This document shows, in pieces, positions 1 to 10,964 of a stretch of 64,000 nt of DNA. The stretch covers positions 31,979,501-32,043,500 of the forward strand of contig CM076140.1 of NCBI GenBank assembly GCA_038025085.1, read 5' to 3'. The stretch comes from Tetragonia tetragonoides (Eukaryota > Streptophyta > Magnoliopsida > Caryophyllales > Aizoaceae). The stretch's first letter is position 1. The number at the start of each line of letters is the position of its first letter. A model generated the notes under the pieces. That model made no database searches. It worked only from the letters and a program-made list of their open reading frames with translations, and was not told the origin of the DNA. The position numbers were made by a program, and so were the translations under genes.

Positions 1-1192
1 GGATTCTGCTTCCCATGTTTCTTCCTCTTGCCCTTGTCGAGACCAAACGACTTCGACGATTGGAATTGTCTTTATTCGAGTTGAGCGCTCTTTGCTGTCC
101 ACTATCTTGATAGGACGCTCTTCATAAGTCAAACTACATGAGTTGAATCATGTACGTATTGCTTCAACTGGGAGACATGAAACACACTATGGACTTTTCC
201 AAGTTCCACAAGTAAAGCTAATCGATAAGCATCCTCACCAATCCTTTCCAGAATTATCGTAAGGTCCAATGTAACGAGGACTCAACTTCCCCTTACGACC
301 AAAACGCATGACACCTTTGGTAGGAGATACTCGCAAAAGTACCTTGCTTCCTACCTCAAACTCTTCAGGTCTACGACCTCTCTCTGCGTACGATTTTTGG
401 CGATCTTGCGCACTACGCATCTTCGCTTGAATCACCTTGACCACATCGACGGTCTGTTGGATCATTTCTAAACCCAAAACTGCAGGTTCACTAATGTCGT
501 TCCAACAAACTAGCGATCTACACTTGCTACCATACAAGGCTTCATATGGTGCTCTATAAATGCTTGAGTGATAGCTACTGTTGTGAGAAAACTCGATCAA
601 CGGAATATGTATATCACACGAGCCTTGATACTCGAGAGTACACGCTCGTAGCATATCCGCCAAAGTCTAAATTGTTCTTTCCGTCTGACCATCAGTCGCA
701 TGATGAAGAGCAGTACTGAACTTCAGTTTGCTTCCAAAAGCTTCTTACAATTTCTGCCAAAAATGAGAGAGAAACGTCGAGTCTCTATCCGAAACGATAT
801 CTTCTGGAACACCATGAAGTCTCATGACTTCCTTGACATAAGCATCCGCTAGCTTCTCCATTTTCCAAGTGTCATTCATTGGAATGAATCTCGCAACTTT
901 CGTCAAACGATCTACAACGACCCAAATAGCGTTGTTCTTCTTCTGTGTCAATGGTAAACCCATGATGAAATCCATTCAAATTGAGTTCCATTTCCACGTA
1001 GGAACATCATGCGATTGTATCATTCCACCAGGTCTCTTGTGCTCAATCTTGACCTTCTGGCACGTCAGACACTTAGCCACGAACTCAGCGACATCTTGTT
1101 TCATACCTTTCAACCAAAACATTTGGCGAAGATCTTTGTAAAGCTTGTCTCCACCAGGATGTACAGAATAAGCCGTATTGTGACCTTCACCC
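1..1192 (-). pseudogene. Tekay/Del-like chromovirus integrase fragment (copy T1)
   Basis: This is a minus-strand remnant of a Ty3/gypsy integrase. It reads from the zinc-binding HHCC region (about 1040-1190, with CLTCQKVKIEHKRPGG), through the catalytic core ([20 protein letters not shown] near 920-975, SDRD near 800, TERTI near 675) towards the chromodomain side at the window edge. The product would insert element cDNA into chromatin. An in-frame TAG follows TERTI, and a short deletion near 125-150 removes residues present in the copy at 29931-31195. The protein is cut at 1192, where an LTR of another family begins. The same junction recurs at 31195/31196, so this is a duplicated segment and not an independent insertion. 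Lineage is inferred from the integrase and from the chromodomain of the sister copy. Confidence 0.88.
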
Positions 1193-2447
1193 TGTAAGGA
1201 CCCGTGATTTTCCACCTTGTTCCACGGATTGAGTCCTTATAGAAAATTTGTCAGTTGGGGGCTTAGATAAGTTCAAGGGACCATCGAGTTAGAAAAGCTT
1301 TTGAAAAGACTTGAACTGAATAAAAACCATGAAAGAGGTCACAAATCTGATATCGACGTTTTATCGAAGGGACAAACCGAAGGGACAACCCAATAGCGCG
1401 ATAAGTGAACTAATCATGTTTGTAGAAAGACTCCCGCTTATATAAAACATATAAGTACCCAAGAAAAATAGGTTCGGGGCAAAGGTACGAGGTGGGGAGC
1501 TGTTAGGTACCCAACTCGCCCGTTTTATGACGGCCTCTACTAACTCAAGTTTGTTTAATAATTTAAAGACATGATTCCCATGCAAAACCGGATTAACAAC
1601 CTAGACTTAGACTACTAATTGGTTCATCACAAGCATCACATTTATTTTAACCCATATTTACACATGCATTCGATTGGCAAGTTGAGCAGCACAACGACTA
1701 TACAGACTATACAGACAATACTTTATTCTAGCATGATATCTACATTATGACTACTAGAAAATAAACAGTTAAGCAATTAATTTAATTTGAGCCCTCGGGA
1801 TTTTGTACCTGAACTGTAGGCTATATTTGACAAGAATAGTAAAGCAAGATCTCAAATTTTAGAAGAAAGAGGGAGAAGCTCGGGATTACTCAACCGAGAA
1901 TAGAGGTTGCCAATTGTAGGCTGTCTGTTTTGAACTGAGGGTGACGGGTTATTTTATACAGGCGTGGGAAGTAGGGTTTGGCGGCAGAAATTGAGCTGAA
2001 AAACGAGACGGGCTTGAAAAATGAGCCGGGCCCGAAGCAGGGTCAGCACCGCTAGCGGCCCTGGGACTTTTCCCAAGGCCGCTGACGGCTGTCAGCAGCC
2101 AACTGGATGTCGTCATAATGACGACATCCAGCCCTTTTTTATTTTCTTGAGGAATTTAAATATTCCAAAAAATGCGAAAAGACCGTTTTACCCCTGAACG
2201 GTAAAAGACGGTTTTACCCCTAAATCGCAACTTGGCGATTGGGAGTCGGAAAGAGGCATGAGACGTGTCGTTGGAAAGCTCTTGAACAGGGGTTTTGAAT
2301 GAAATGGAATGAAGGAGCGTTTGAAGGAAAAACCTGAGACCTTATCTTAACTATTAAAGCAAAAATAGCAGTTCAAGTTTATAAATTACTCATTTCATCA
2401 TCAGGCTTTTGTGGAGAAATCTGAAGACGCTTTTTTTGGCTTCTACA
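1193..2447 (-). repeat. 3' LTR of A1 (family 1)
   Basis: The LTR starts TGTAAGGACC and ends TTCTACA on the plus strand (about 1255 bp). Closely similar copies lie at 31196-32434, 44698-45959 and 53295-54549, with a truncated one at 33165-34224. It contains the GC-rich promoter motif (about 2041-2100) and a perfect 12-bp inverted repeat with a 3-nt loop (2104-2130). The TATA-like site found on the minus strand in other copies is mutated here (near 1951-1960). Confidence 0.9.
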
Positions 2448-2462
2448 GAAGCCCCCACTTTG
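2448..2462 (-). other. Polypurine tract of A1
   Basis: On the minus strand this reads AAAGTGGGGGCTTC directly before the LTR start TGTAGA. Such a tract primes plus-strand DNA synthesis. It marks the 1193-2447 LTR as the 3' LTR and fixes the element's orientation. The same tract recurs beside the LTRs ending at 32434 and 34224. Confidence 0.8.
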
Positions 2463-3472
2463 ATCGAGCTTGAGTAAAAGCAAAGATCAAAGTAATTCGA
2501 AGGCGACTTGCAGGATGCTGATGTGCGCATGGTGTGTGAGAGTGTACAGTATGTATGCATATGAAGACAAACTTGGGTTGGGACATGCTCGTAGCGTGCT
2601 AAGATTTCATCTCTATGAACACAAGAGAAAATAGAGGTTATGGTAGCCTGATCGAACACCGCTCGTAGATGATCTAAATGTATGTTGGGGATGTGTATTC
2701 AAACTGAATGAAAAAGTTAGTAATACTTTGAGAATGATTAACGTGGAGTGCTTCGACAAACAGTGACTAAACACCGCTCAGCGGATGTCGAAATTCCAGC
2801 CCTGTACGAGAAACGATAAAGTCAACGAGACAGCGTGATTAAAAATAATCGGCCATAAAGTGGTTAGGACATTTGAACAGTTTAAATGCAATAGTTTAAG
2901 CAATCATTGACTGAAACATATAAAAAAAAAATGGACAGTATAACCGCCACAGTTTAAGCAATCATTGACTAACACAAAATAAGTAACCTCGCAGAAGGAC
3001 AGTTTAACAGCAATAGCTCAAGCGATCATTGACTAACCCCAAAATTTGTAACCTCGCAGAGGGACAGTTTAACCGCAATAGCTTAAGCGACCATTGACTG
3101 ACCCCAAATTCGTAGTTTCGTAGAAGGACAGTTTGGCCCGTGTGTGCAGGCTTGGAATGAGGACGCTAGCGGCTCCGTCCAGCGGCGCTGGGCTTGAGCC
3201 GAATAAAATGGCTTCAGCGATTTTTTTTCTTTTTCGCGTTCCATTCTTCTTCTTCGTCGATCCATTGTCAAAGCTTCCCCATTGTTGAGTGCTCCACTTT
3301 GCTAGAGGTAAGCCGTTTGTTGACCGTTTTCTTCGGTTTTTGTCTTGAACTTGCTTATTTCTCTGCCTAGTTGCTGAATTTTTGGTTGCATTGTTGAATG
3401 GGTGTTTGTTTCTTGCGAATCTGAAACTTTAATATTCCCACTTGTAGAGAGAGAAATCTTCATTGTGTTTCC
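2463..3472. repeat. A1 3' untranslated region with about 63-bp tandem repeats
   Basis: No gene is visible. About four imperfect units of roughly 63 bp lie at 2872-3135, with core text like GGACAGTTTAACCGCAATAG and TAAGCGATCATTGACTAACC. Repeats of this kind in the region next to the 3' LTR are a known property of Tat-lineage elements. The end of the stretch (3161-3215) holds the AGCGG/CCGCT motif and an A/T-rich AATAAAAT box in front of aORF A. Confidence 0.7.
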
Positions 3473-6167
3473 ATTGCTCCCGTAGACAAAGGAACACGTC
3501 CCATGAGTGATGAGGAGTATGACCGGAGCCTTTTTCGCACCGGGTTAGCTTCTACTAGAGCACCTCCGACTAACCACGCGGACGGAGCTCGACTGTACCA
3601 GGACTCTTTTATGCGGTTGGACTGGCGCCCGCCTGGAGTTTGGAACCGCAGTGTTCTGTTGCCGGATAGACGGAGTCATCTGTCTAACTTAGAGCTGGTA
3701 TGTTTTCTGACTCTCTCTTTTTTATCTGTTCAGTATATTTGAACTGAAAATTGGAACTGTTAGTGCCTCGGCACATGAACAAATTTCGATTTGTACTGGA
3801 TTGGTGGTCAGCTGTATATAATTTGTGTAGAATTATTTTAGCAGTATTGTAGTATATGGGGTGTTGAGGAAAATTTGTTTGTTGCCTAGGGTGTCGGAGT
3901 TTTGCTGCAGGCTCATGGGACTACCTCCCATTGGGCTATAATGTTGGGGACCTTTTCGGTGGGAGCCAGGGATTTGGTATTGGGCTCGGGTCTTGACGAG
4001 TTCCTGACTGTCATCCTTGCTTGTCACTCGGGGGATTCTAGGATTATTGCCAGGGGATTACTGGAGAGGTTTTGGGATTCCACGAACATTTTCCATACAC
4101 CTGTAGGAGAGATGTTCCCCACCCCTTATCAGTTTGTTGTGCTGACGGGGCTATCCTTTAGAGGGCATCGTATTCAGTTTGACGCGAGCTACTGGCGCCG
4201 GAGTGATACTTTGCTTGAGCTTTATGGGCCCGTATCTATCCACTTTGATAAGGATCGGGTTTCCTTGGCGCGGTTGTGGGAGGCCTTGGCGGAGCAGGGG
4301 CTTACCGAGGAGTAGAGGGCTCGTATTTTCCTGGCATGCTTGCTGGGGTCGACGATCTTTGCTCAGAAGAAGAGCGTGTGTCAAGTCGGTTTCTTGACAT
4401 GCTTAGAGGATTTGACCAAGGTTCATGAGTACAACCTTGATGCCGCTGCTTATGCTTCTTTGGTGCAGTGGTGTCGTCGGGCTTGTAGGCCTAAGGAGAC
4501 GAGTGAGAGGAAATCTATCACGGGCCATGGAGGATACTGGAGGTAGGATCTTACACTTCACCTTTTTTTCTTTTCTGCCTATGCCTTTGATCGTGGAAAT
4601 CATTCTTTTTGTTTGCTTGTATGGCAGTTGTGGTTCTTTGAGTATTTTCCAGCTTTTGGTCCTCACCGTCCTGGTTTGAGGATGTTCCCATTAGGTTCAC
4701 GGTGGGTTGGTAGGGATAACCACCCGTTTACCTCTCTGGAGCATTTTCGGGCCAACTTTGAGAGCCATTCCGCATCTATGGTACGTTGTTGTTGACTTGT
4801 GCATTTTTTTTTGGTTCATTTGGTGTGAATGAACTTTGAACTTCGAGAGTCTTGTAGGGTGTCTTCTCTGCGGGTAGTCTTTCAGGGGCCATTCAGCTTT
4901 GTATGGTACTTGGGGGACCACTTGACTCGGCTTGTCTATCCCTCCCTGGGTACTCACTTGGTTCCGGAGGATCCTCCTTTGACCATGTTCTATCTGCGTG
5001 GCTTGAGTGTGCGGGACTTGGGAGTCATGATCCGTGGCAGGGCGGCCACGGAGTTTCTCATGCCGGAGGTTGCTGGCTTGGACCGCACGGCCCTATACCT
5101 GGCCTACTGCTTGGACCATTTGATGCCGGACCTTACTTCTGAGGTAAGAAACTTTTCTGCATCTTTTTTAACTGTATGTGTGATATACTGACCTCTTGTA
5201 TCTTGCAGGCGGATCGTCTAGCTCCTCAGGGTCCTAGGAGGTCTCATTCTAGAGCTGCTCGGGGTCAGCCCCTTAGTGTGACATTGCCGACCAACGAGGT
5301 GAGGTACATTGGAGAGAGTGGGGGACGCATAGTAGAGAAGTTTCCTCTTCATATGGATGACGGAGAGGCTGTGGAGGGCTTGCCTTTGCATGACGGTTGC
5401 ACGGGGGTAAGCTCCTTTTTATCCTTTCTTGTGCTTGTGTTTGCTTTTGGGTGCTAACTTTATTTTATGGTTCTCTCTCCCTTATTTTTTTATAGTAGAA
5501 CCGGGAGCAGACCTCTCAAATCTTCAAGCTCATTCACCTGCTGAAGAAAGGCTATGGTTGAGTGATGGGCAAGGGGAAGACTTCTCGGTCCAAGACCATT
5601 GATGTAAGTAGACTTTTATCTTTTGTTTAGCTAAGTGAAGTGCTTAACTTAACATTTTAGCCTTGACTATCTGCAGATGTCACAGTCTTCGTCTTCGGTG
5701 GGACCTCGACACTCTTCTGTAGCAAGGGCTTCTTCGGCGAGCCAGCCATCCGTTGGTCGCTCTCCTCCCGTAGTGGTGACCAGGCCTCCTGTTGATGAGG
5801 CACCCGGACCTTCTATTCCGTATGTTCCTGAGATGTTCTCTCCCGCAGATTTTCAGCCTTCTCTTGGTAGGCCGCCTGTTGTTACGCCCTCGATTGGAGG
5901 TTGGGTGAACGCCCTGGATGGAATGTGTCATATGCTAGGCCTTCGCACCAGGGTGTGGCTATGGATTTCGCCAGTCAGGCCACAGAGAATTTCTTTGCTG
6001 CGGGGCTTTCGGCAGGTACCCCTATGCGCGCACTGGCATATGATGGGCGGGACATGAGGCCTGACAATAGTAGGCCCATTTATAGCTCTTCTCTCCATTA
6101 CGCGACTGGGAACTATGGTCAGAGGCCGTCCATTGATGATAAGGCTGACAACAACGATTCTGGTTGA
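3473..6167 (+). pseudogene. aORF A, antisense plant-mobile-domain gene, copy A1 (degraded)
   Basis: This is a seven-exon gene-like unit antisense to gag-pol. Exons by alignment with the copy at 35655: 3473-3697, 3890-4542, 4628-4780, about 4846-5143, 5209-5406, 5496-5603 and 5677-6167, with GT/AG introns. Exon 2 holds the plant mobile domain signature (LLERFWDSTNIFHTPVGE). Plant mobile domains occur in MAIN/MAIL-type plant proteins and in transposable elements; the molecular role here is unknown. Breaks: the start codon is ATT at 3473, one base is lost early in exon 1, a TAG lies at 4313 in exon 2, one base is lost near 4525, the acceptor and start of exon 4 are deleted, exon 6 begins with TAG and contains TGA, and exon 7 has a frameshift near 5908. 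It cannot encode a full protein. Confidence 0.8.
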
Positions 6168-6608
6168 GCAGTGTTGGACCTCCTTGTAGACATTGATCTT
6201 GAGATTTCGAGGTCCTGTTTTTATGCATATTTTATGATGTATATGATATGATGACTCAATTATGCCCGTCTGATCTAAGTATGCAATGTGTTATGCGGTA
6301 GTACTAAGCCATAATTTAGGGAATAAAATAAAGAAAAAAGGTAAAAATTGCAAGAAAACGCAAAAATTACACATATTATACCCCCTAAAAAAAATGGAAA
6401 AATAAAAAAAGAAAGAAAAATTTAAAAAGATAAATCTAAGAGAGTCTCGGGCTTTGTAATTCCGCGCGGGTATCAAAATTGGGCTTAAATTGGGCAGATC
6501 GGATTAATGGAGCGAGCTGGAGCGAGAGAAAAATTCGAACCGGGCCAGGGTGTGGGCCGCTAGCGGCGCTGACCAGTGCTGCTGACGGCTCTGGCTTGGA
6601 CCGCCTGC
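6168..6608. other. Spacer between aORF A and aORF B of A1
   Basis: An AT-rich stretch with homopurine runs (about 6320-6430) is followed by the GC motif (GCCGCTAGCGGC near 6556-6570). A deletion then joins the motif directly to the middle of aORF B, removing the TATA-like box and first coding part present at 47400-47650 in copy A2. Confidence 0.6.
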
Positions 6609-7742
6609 ATGTTTTTCGTTTTGGTAACTCTGAACTATGCCCTTTGGTTGAGGATTGCTGCGGTCACTAATATGCCAGATGTTCTTCCCCCAGCTGTGCC
6701 TTACTTGAGAGATGGTTTTAGGGATGAGTATAGGAAATCCTTGGGTTTGTCATCTGCAGAAGCCAAAAACATGGTGCTTGGTGTCGATGTGGACTTGGTT
6801 CAACTTTGTGAAAAACATCGACAGGCTTTTGTACTTTGCCTATTAAACCGCCTACTGTTCGTTAATGCAGAATCTCCTAACTTGGGTAGATCCTCATTGT
6901 TGAGGGTGGTTAATCAAATGGTTGAAGGTCATTCTCCCTTACATCTGGTTGTAGGGGAAACCATTACTCGTCTTGACAGGTTAAAAATCTCTCCTCACGA
7001 AGCTTTTTCTGGCAGCCCCCTGTTGCTCCAAATTTTGTTATGCGAGCATCTGACGTTAATAGAGTCGCCAGATAATTTGATAGCTCGTGTTCCTTGGACT
7101 TGGTTAATGAAAACCTATACCGCTGCAAGCTTCTTGGTTAGGCAAAGGTTGTATTCTGAAAAGTCCCTTGCTGAGTGGGATGCCTTTTTCCACGCAGGAC
7201 TTGTCATCCGTTGGCATGTGCCTAGGTGGAACTTGACTTCCTTAGTGGCCTGTGATAACTTGATCCTCCATACTACCATACTGGGTTTGTATAGGACCAC
7301 TTTCTTCTTCCCCTCTATGGTCATGAGGCAATATGGATTGAAGCACGTTATCCCTCGTTAGGAGACTACGAGACCAAATATCGTAGCTTTGACCACTGAG
7401 TTTGTTGTGGAGTGGGGAGAGTATTGGCGTAGCCGGGACCGCTCGACTGTACCTCGGGTCATTGCCCCAACCCAAGTTTCTGAGACCTACCTGAACTGGC
7501 TTTCTTGCAGTGATGGATTAGCGAGACGAGCCCTTCGTCATGAGGAGTGGGACCAACTAAAGCCTGGATATGACTCAAAAACAAGAAGCAAGAAAAGAAA
7601 GGAAGGGCCTCAAATGGGAGGCTATCATGTATTGAAAAGAGGCAAGCCCCCAGCTCAAGAAAGCGATCACAGATCGTCTTCAAGCTAGGGTCTTTCAAAG
7701 AGGAACTCTTCAACGAAGCCTTCTAAAGGGAAGAAGGATTAA
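6609..7742 (+). pseudogene. aORF B, antisense gene of unknown function, copy A1 (5'-truncated)
   Basis: This is the second plus-strand gene of the element. Recognisable blocks include PDVLPPAVPYLRDGFRD, GRSSLLRVVNQMVEGHSPLH and MRQYGLKHVIP. The conserved block VFRFGNSELCPLVEE of other copies is present but frameshifted here (6609-6660). About 60 N-terminal residues are deleted, about 15 residues after QLCEK are missing, a TAG sits near 7360, and a TAG at 7686 precedes the original Lys-rich end at 7742. The overall pattern is reminiscent of DUF7745-type proteins found in plant repeats, but this is a weak memory-based match. The role is unknown. Confidence 0.7.
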
Positions 7743-8071
7743 AGTAGTTTTCTAGGAAAGCAAGTCTAGTTTTGAAAGAAAAAAAAAATAATAACAATTT
7801 GTTTAGCTTAAACCCTCATAGTTGCATTATTTATTTATTTTTTTAACCTTAGGAAGTTTTAATTCTTGCAATGTAAGCTTATTCGTTCAGTTTGAATAAA
7901 GATTATCCCTTTTGAATGAGTTCAATGGAATTGATTTTGATTTTGATTTTGATTTTGGCCAGGCCCCTTAGAAGGGTTACCTACGTATCCAATGTGGAAT
8001 CAGACCAGCGTAGTTCATTCAAGTTGTGTACGTCTCTTTTTTTTATTTTAATTTTCGGTTTTTTTTTTTTT
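7743..8071. other. Convergent-end spacer of A1 with conserved hairpin
   Basis: This lies between the 3' ends of aORF B (plus) and integrase (minus), so transcripts would converge here. It contains AATAAA (near 7897), a short GATTTT microsatellite and a conserved block at 7975-8020. The arms CTACG (7981-7985) and CGTAG (8009-8013) can pair. The same block occurs at 40553, 49073 and, with a compensating change, at 20300. Confidence 0.6.
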
Positions 8072-8757
8072 AGACGTAGCGCTTCTTTAGTTAGTCCATA
8101 TTGGTGAGCTGACTGAACTCGATGCCATCAATATCCATGAGCCTGACTGCGCCTCCTGATAGAATGTCTTTGATGATGAATGGGCTGGACCAGTTGGGTC
8201 GAACTTTACCTCTGGGGTTGGTAACTGGGGCACGTAATTCCTTCCAAACTAAATCCCCTTCCTTTAAATTCTGAGGTCGAACCTTTTTACTGAATGCTCT
8301 TGCGATGCGTTGTTGGTACATGTGTGAATGGTCTAGGGCTCGTAGGCGTCTTTCATCTGTGAACATGAGCTCTTCATAGTGGGTTTGTAACCATTGGGTT
8401 TCAGGGATTTCCCCCTCTAAGCCTATGCGCATGGAGGGTAGTTGGACTTCTATGGGTAGAACTGCTTCCACTCCATAGACTAGGGAATAAGGTGTTGCTC
8501 CCGTAGAGGATCTTATGGATGTCCTGTACCCCCAAAGGGCAAATGGAAGTTTTATGGGCCAATCCCTGTAGTTTTCTATCATCTTTTCAATGATAGTCTT
8601 GAGGTTTTTATTGGCGGCCACTACTGCGCCATTTGTTTGGGGACGGTAAGGGGATGATTTGTGGTGCTGGATTTTGTAGCTTTTGAGGAGGATGGTTGTT
8701 TCAGCTTTGAATTGGGGTCTATGGTCACTGATGATTTCATGCGGAACACCATATCGG
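8072..8757 (-). pseudogene. Integrase remnant of A1
   Basis: The integrase core reads from the second catalytic Asp (ISDHRPQF) through the C-terminal domain (PNWSSPFIIKDILSGGAVRL). The usual catalytic Glu in GAVEAANKN is Val here (GAVVAANKN, near 8610-8635). A premature TAA follows LTNMD at 8091; other family-1 copies continue for a few more codons. The zinc-binding region and first catalytic Asp are deleted: at about 8757 the sequence jumps to the segment seen at 50628 in A2. It cannot be an active integrase. Confidence 0.85.
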
Positions 8758-8972
8758 CAAACAAGGAAAGAAATGAGCAAGAGAAATTTTTATTGATTTG
8801 CAAAAAAAGAAAGCACACATAACTTTAGAGAAGAGGGTCTCTAATTCCCATCAAAATGAAACTAGACTTAGAAATAAAAGTAAAAAAGGGAACACTCCCT
8901 ATTCAAGACTCAACCTAGAGATTTAGATAGGACCCTAACTCGACAAAACTTGGGAACTTAGACTCGACTCCT
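8758..8972. other. gag 3' flank of A1
   Basis: No gene is seen. On the minus strand this follows the gag stop codon and includes an AATAAA-like sequence near 8790. The same stretch is conserved at 42110-42320 and 50630-50860. Confidence 0.45.
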
Positions 8973-10400
8973 CTAGCTCCTGCGTGTAACCAAATAATTC
9001 CAGGCTTCATCGTCCATATTGCCATCCCTTAATGGTGGCGAAACCTCTCCTCTGTCAATGACACCTTGGACGTTGTCTTTTAGGCGTAGGCAGTCATCTG
9101 TATGGTGCCGGAATACCCGATGATACTTGCAATAAGGTCGGTTCTCTCCCGGTTCTGACTTTGCCTCTTCTAAAGGGATGTAAGGCTGGATGTCACCTCT
9201 CCATACTAACGCGTTCATAACCGCTTCCATCGGCGCAAAGAGAGGGGTGTACTTTTCTTGACTATGACGACACCAGCTAACTGTCCAAGTGTACGGTGGC
9301 CACATTGTCCCTTGGCCAATGAAACGTAAGACTAGCCCTTTAAAACGCCTGCACTGGTTGATGTGATATCCCTCAGCTGCGCAGTAGGTACAGCTTGGAA
9401 ATGGATTTCCGTCTCTCGGAAGGAGCTTTGATGTGGGGGTCCTTGGACGAACATACCCATACTTGGACATTTTGTGATAAAGGAGGTCTTAGCGCCACCA
9501 AGTTTCTTCTTTGGTCAAGATGACTGCGTTTCTGCGCTTGGAGGTACGTTCTTCTAGAATGTCAACCATCTCTCTTATCTCTTGTATCTCCTTGATTATA
9601 TGAGCCAGACTTTCTTGTATTTGATTTTTGTCATCCACTGTTTTGTGGCATTTTATGTCTCGTTCTTCTTCATAGGATTTTTGGGAAGTCAAGGTGACCT
9701 CCTCATCATAAATGAGGTGGGAGTAATCTTTGGGCTCCTCAATCGTAATATGGTTGATAGTACCTAGGAGGTTTCCAAAACTTCCGGTTTCTTCAGCTTT
9801 AGGCAATGGTAGAGTGTCATTGTCTATCTTGTCCTGGATAATGTGTTTAAGGGCCCAACAGTCATTTGTGTCATGCCCTTTCCCATGGTGATACTTGCAG
9901 TAATCGCCTTCTTTCCAGTTACGACCCTTGGTACTTGGTTCTTGGGTGGGACCTCTGGGTCGGAGTATGTCTTTGTCTACTAATCTCTCGAAAGCTGTGC
10001 TCAGAATTATTCCCAGTGGAGAGAAATCCTTGTTCGGCTTATTCCGGGGTACGTAGTATTCCCTTGATGAGACATTGGAGGAAGATGCGTCGCCCTTACG
10101 TTTCTTTTCTGGCCCTTGGGGAACAGGACCAGGCTTTCCTGGAGCCACGGATTTCGGATTTTCGGATGAAGGGACAAGCATTGGTGTGTCCCACAACTGT
10201 CTTGACATAATGTTGGTGATGTCGGCTTCCAACCTGTCCATTCGGTCAGTCATCTCAACCAGATATTCCAAAACTGTTCTAATCATGGTGCGATCAAGGT
10301 GGTCTGAATCAAGGTATGGTAGAAAGATGAAACGAACCCCGGCCAATCTTTCTTCTTCGGATCCTATCCTGAATAGGAAGCATGGAGCAGTTAGTAACAA
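8973..10400 (-). pseudogene. gag-like gene of A1 (nucleocapsid part only)
   Basis: The minus-strand gag-like protein lacks the capsid-type retrotrans_gag domain that element C retains. Its N-terminal part carries an EYLVEMTDRMDRLEADI segment. Cys/His knuckles follow: CKYHHGKGHDTNDC, then CTYCAAEGYHINQC and CKYHRVFRHHTDDC. The CxxHxxxxHxxxxC type is typical of Tat-lineage gag. The family pattern CxxCxxxxHxxxxC is disturbed because the aligned His is Tyr in this copy. A single TAA near 9489 splits the frame after KEETWWR. The start is uncertain: upstream Met at 10400 or MIRTV at 10286. RNA packaging is the inferred role. Confidence 0.78.
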
Positions 10401-10964
10401 GAAAAAACCGTGAGAGACTCACCTAACGAAAATTGACCCACATATAGAAAGCACATTGTCCTAAAAGAGAAAATTCCTTAAGCCTAAATGCCCAATTATT
10501 TCCCTCATATTAAATAAAATAAAGTCAATGAACGAAAATAAGATAGGAAAAGATGGACTATCCTAATTTTTATTTTTCTAGACTCAAAGAAAGTGAAAAA
10601 TGGGATAAAATAAAATAAAAAAGAATTTCGCTGTTCTTTTTTCTTTTTTTTTTCTTTTTTTTTGTTTTCGGCCATTTTTTGGCGAATTTTTTTATTTTGG
10701 ATTTTCACTTTTTTTTTTGACCGAATCTGAATTACATCAAAAAAAAGAAAAAAAAAATAAAGAAATAGGAAAAGGGAAAGGGAAAATTGGAAGACTGACT
10801 CTTCTTTTTTTACTAAAAAGATCCTAGAAAATTGTTCATGACTTTTTAGAACATATCATTGGGAAAATGATGGGTGTTCGTTGAATATGAATTCTCGCAC
10901 CATCCTTGGGTATTAGGAACTAGCTAAAAATAAAAAGAAATGACTCCTAGCACGTAAGTACATG
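10401..10964. other. 5' leader remnant of A1
   Basis: This is an AT-rich non-coding leader with long A and T runs. It aligns with 52160-52826 of A2 and ends abruptly after AAGTACATG at 10964. In A2 the leader continues for another 450 bp to the PBS, so this is a breakpoint. Confidence 0.7.

Larger units (their letters stand above)
1193..10964 (-). mobile_element. Tat-lineage LTR retrotransposon family 1, copy A1 (5'-truncated, non-autonomous)
   Basis: Read on the minus strand the order is leader, gag, short integrase remnant, antisense aORF B, antisense aORF A, tandem-repeat 3' UTR, PPT and 3' LTR. The 5' LTR and PBS are missing because the copy stops at about 10964, where sequence switches to a Tekay LTR. 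Capsid, protease, RT and RNase H are absent. Its internal sequence matches copy A2 more closely than copy B, for example in a shared TGA in exon 6 of aORF A. I interpret it as the left member of a tandem duplication. Confidence 0.82.

Noticed and set aside
1..1192. T1 as an independent Tekay insertion with a coincidental second LTR hit
   Set aside because: The Tekay/LTR junction is base-identical to 31195/31196, including an extra C, and homology continues on both sides. Duplication is far simpler.
3902..4315. Single-exon proteins from isolated plus-strand frames in the aORF A region
   Set aside because: They are individual exons or exon parts; splice sites and the paralogous copies join them into one seven-exon unit.
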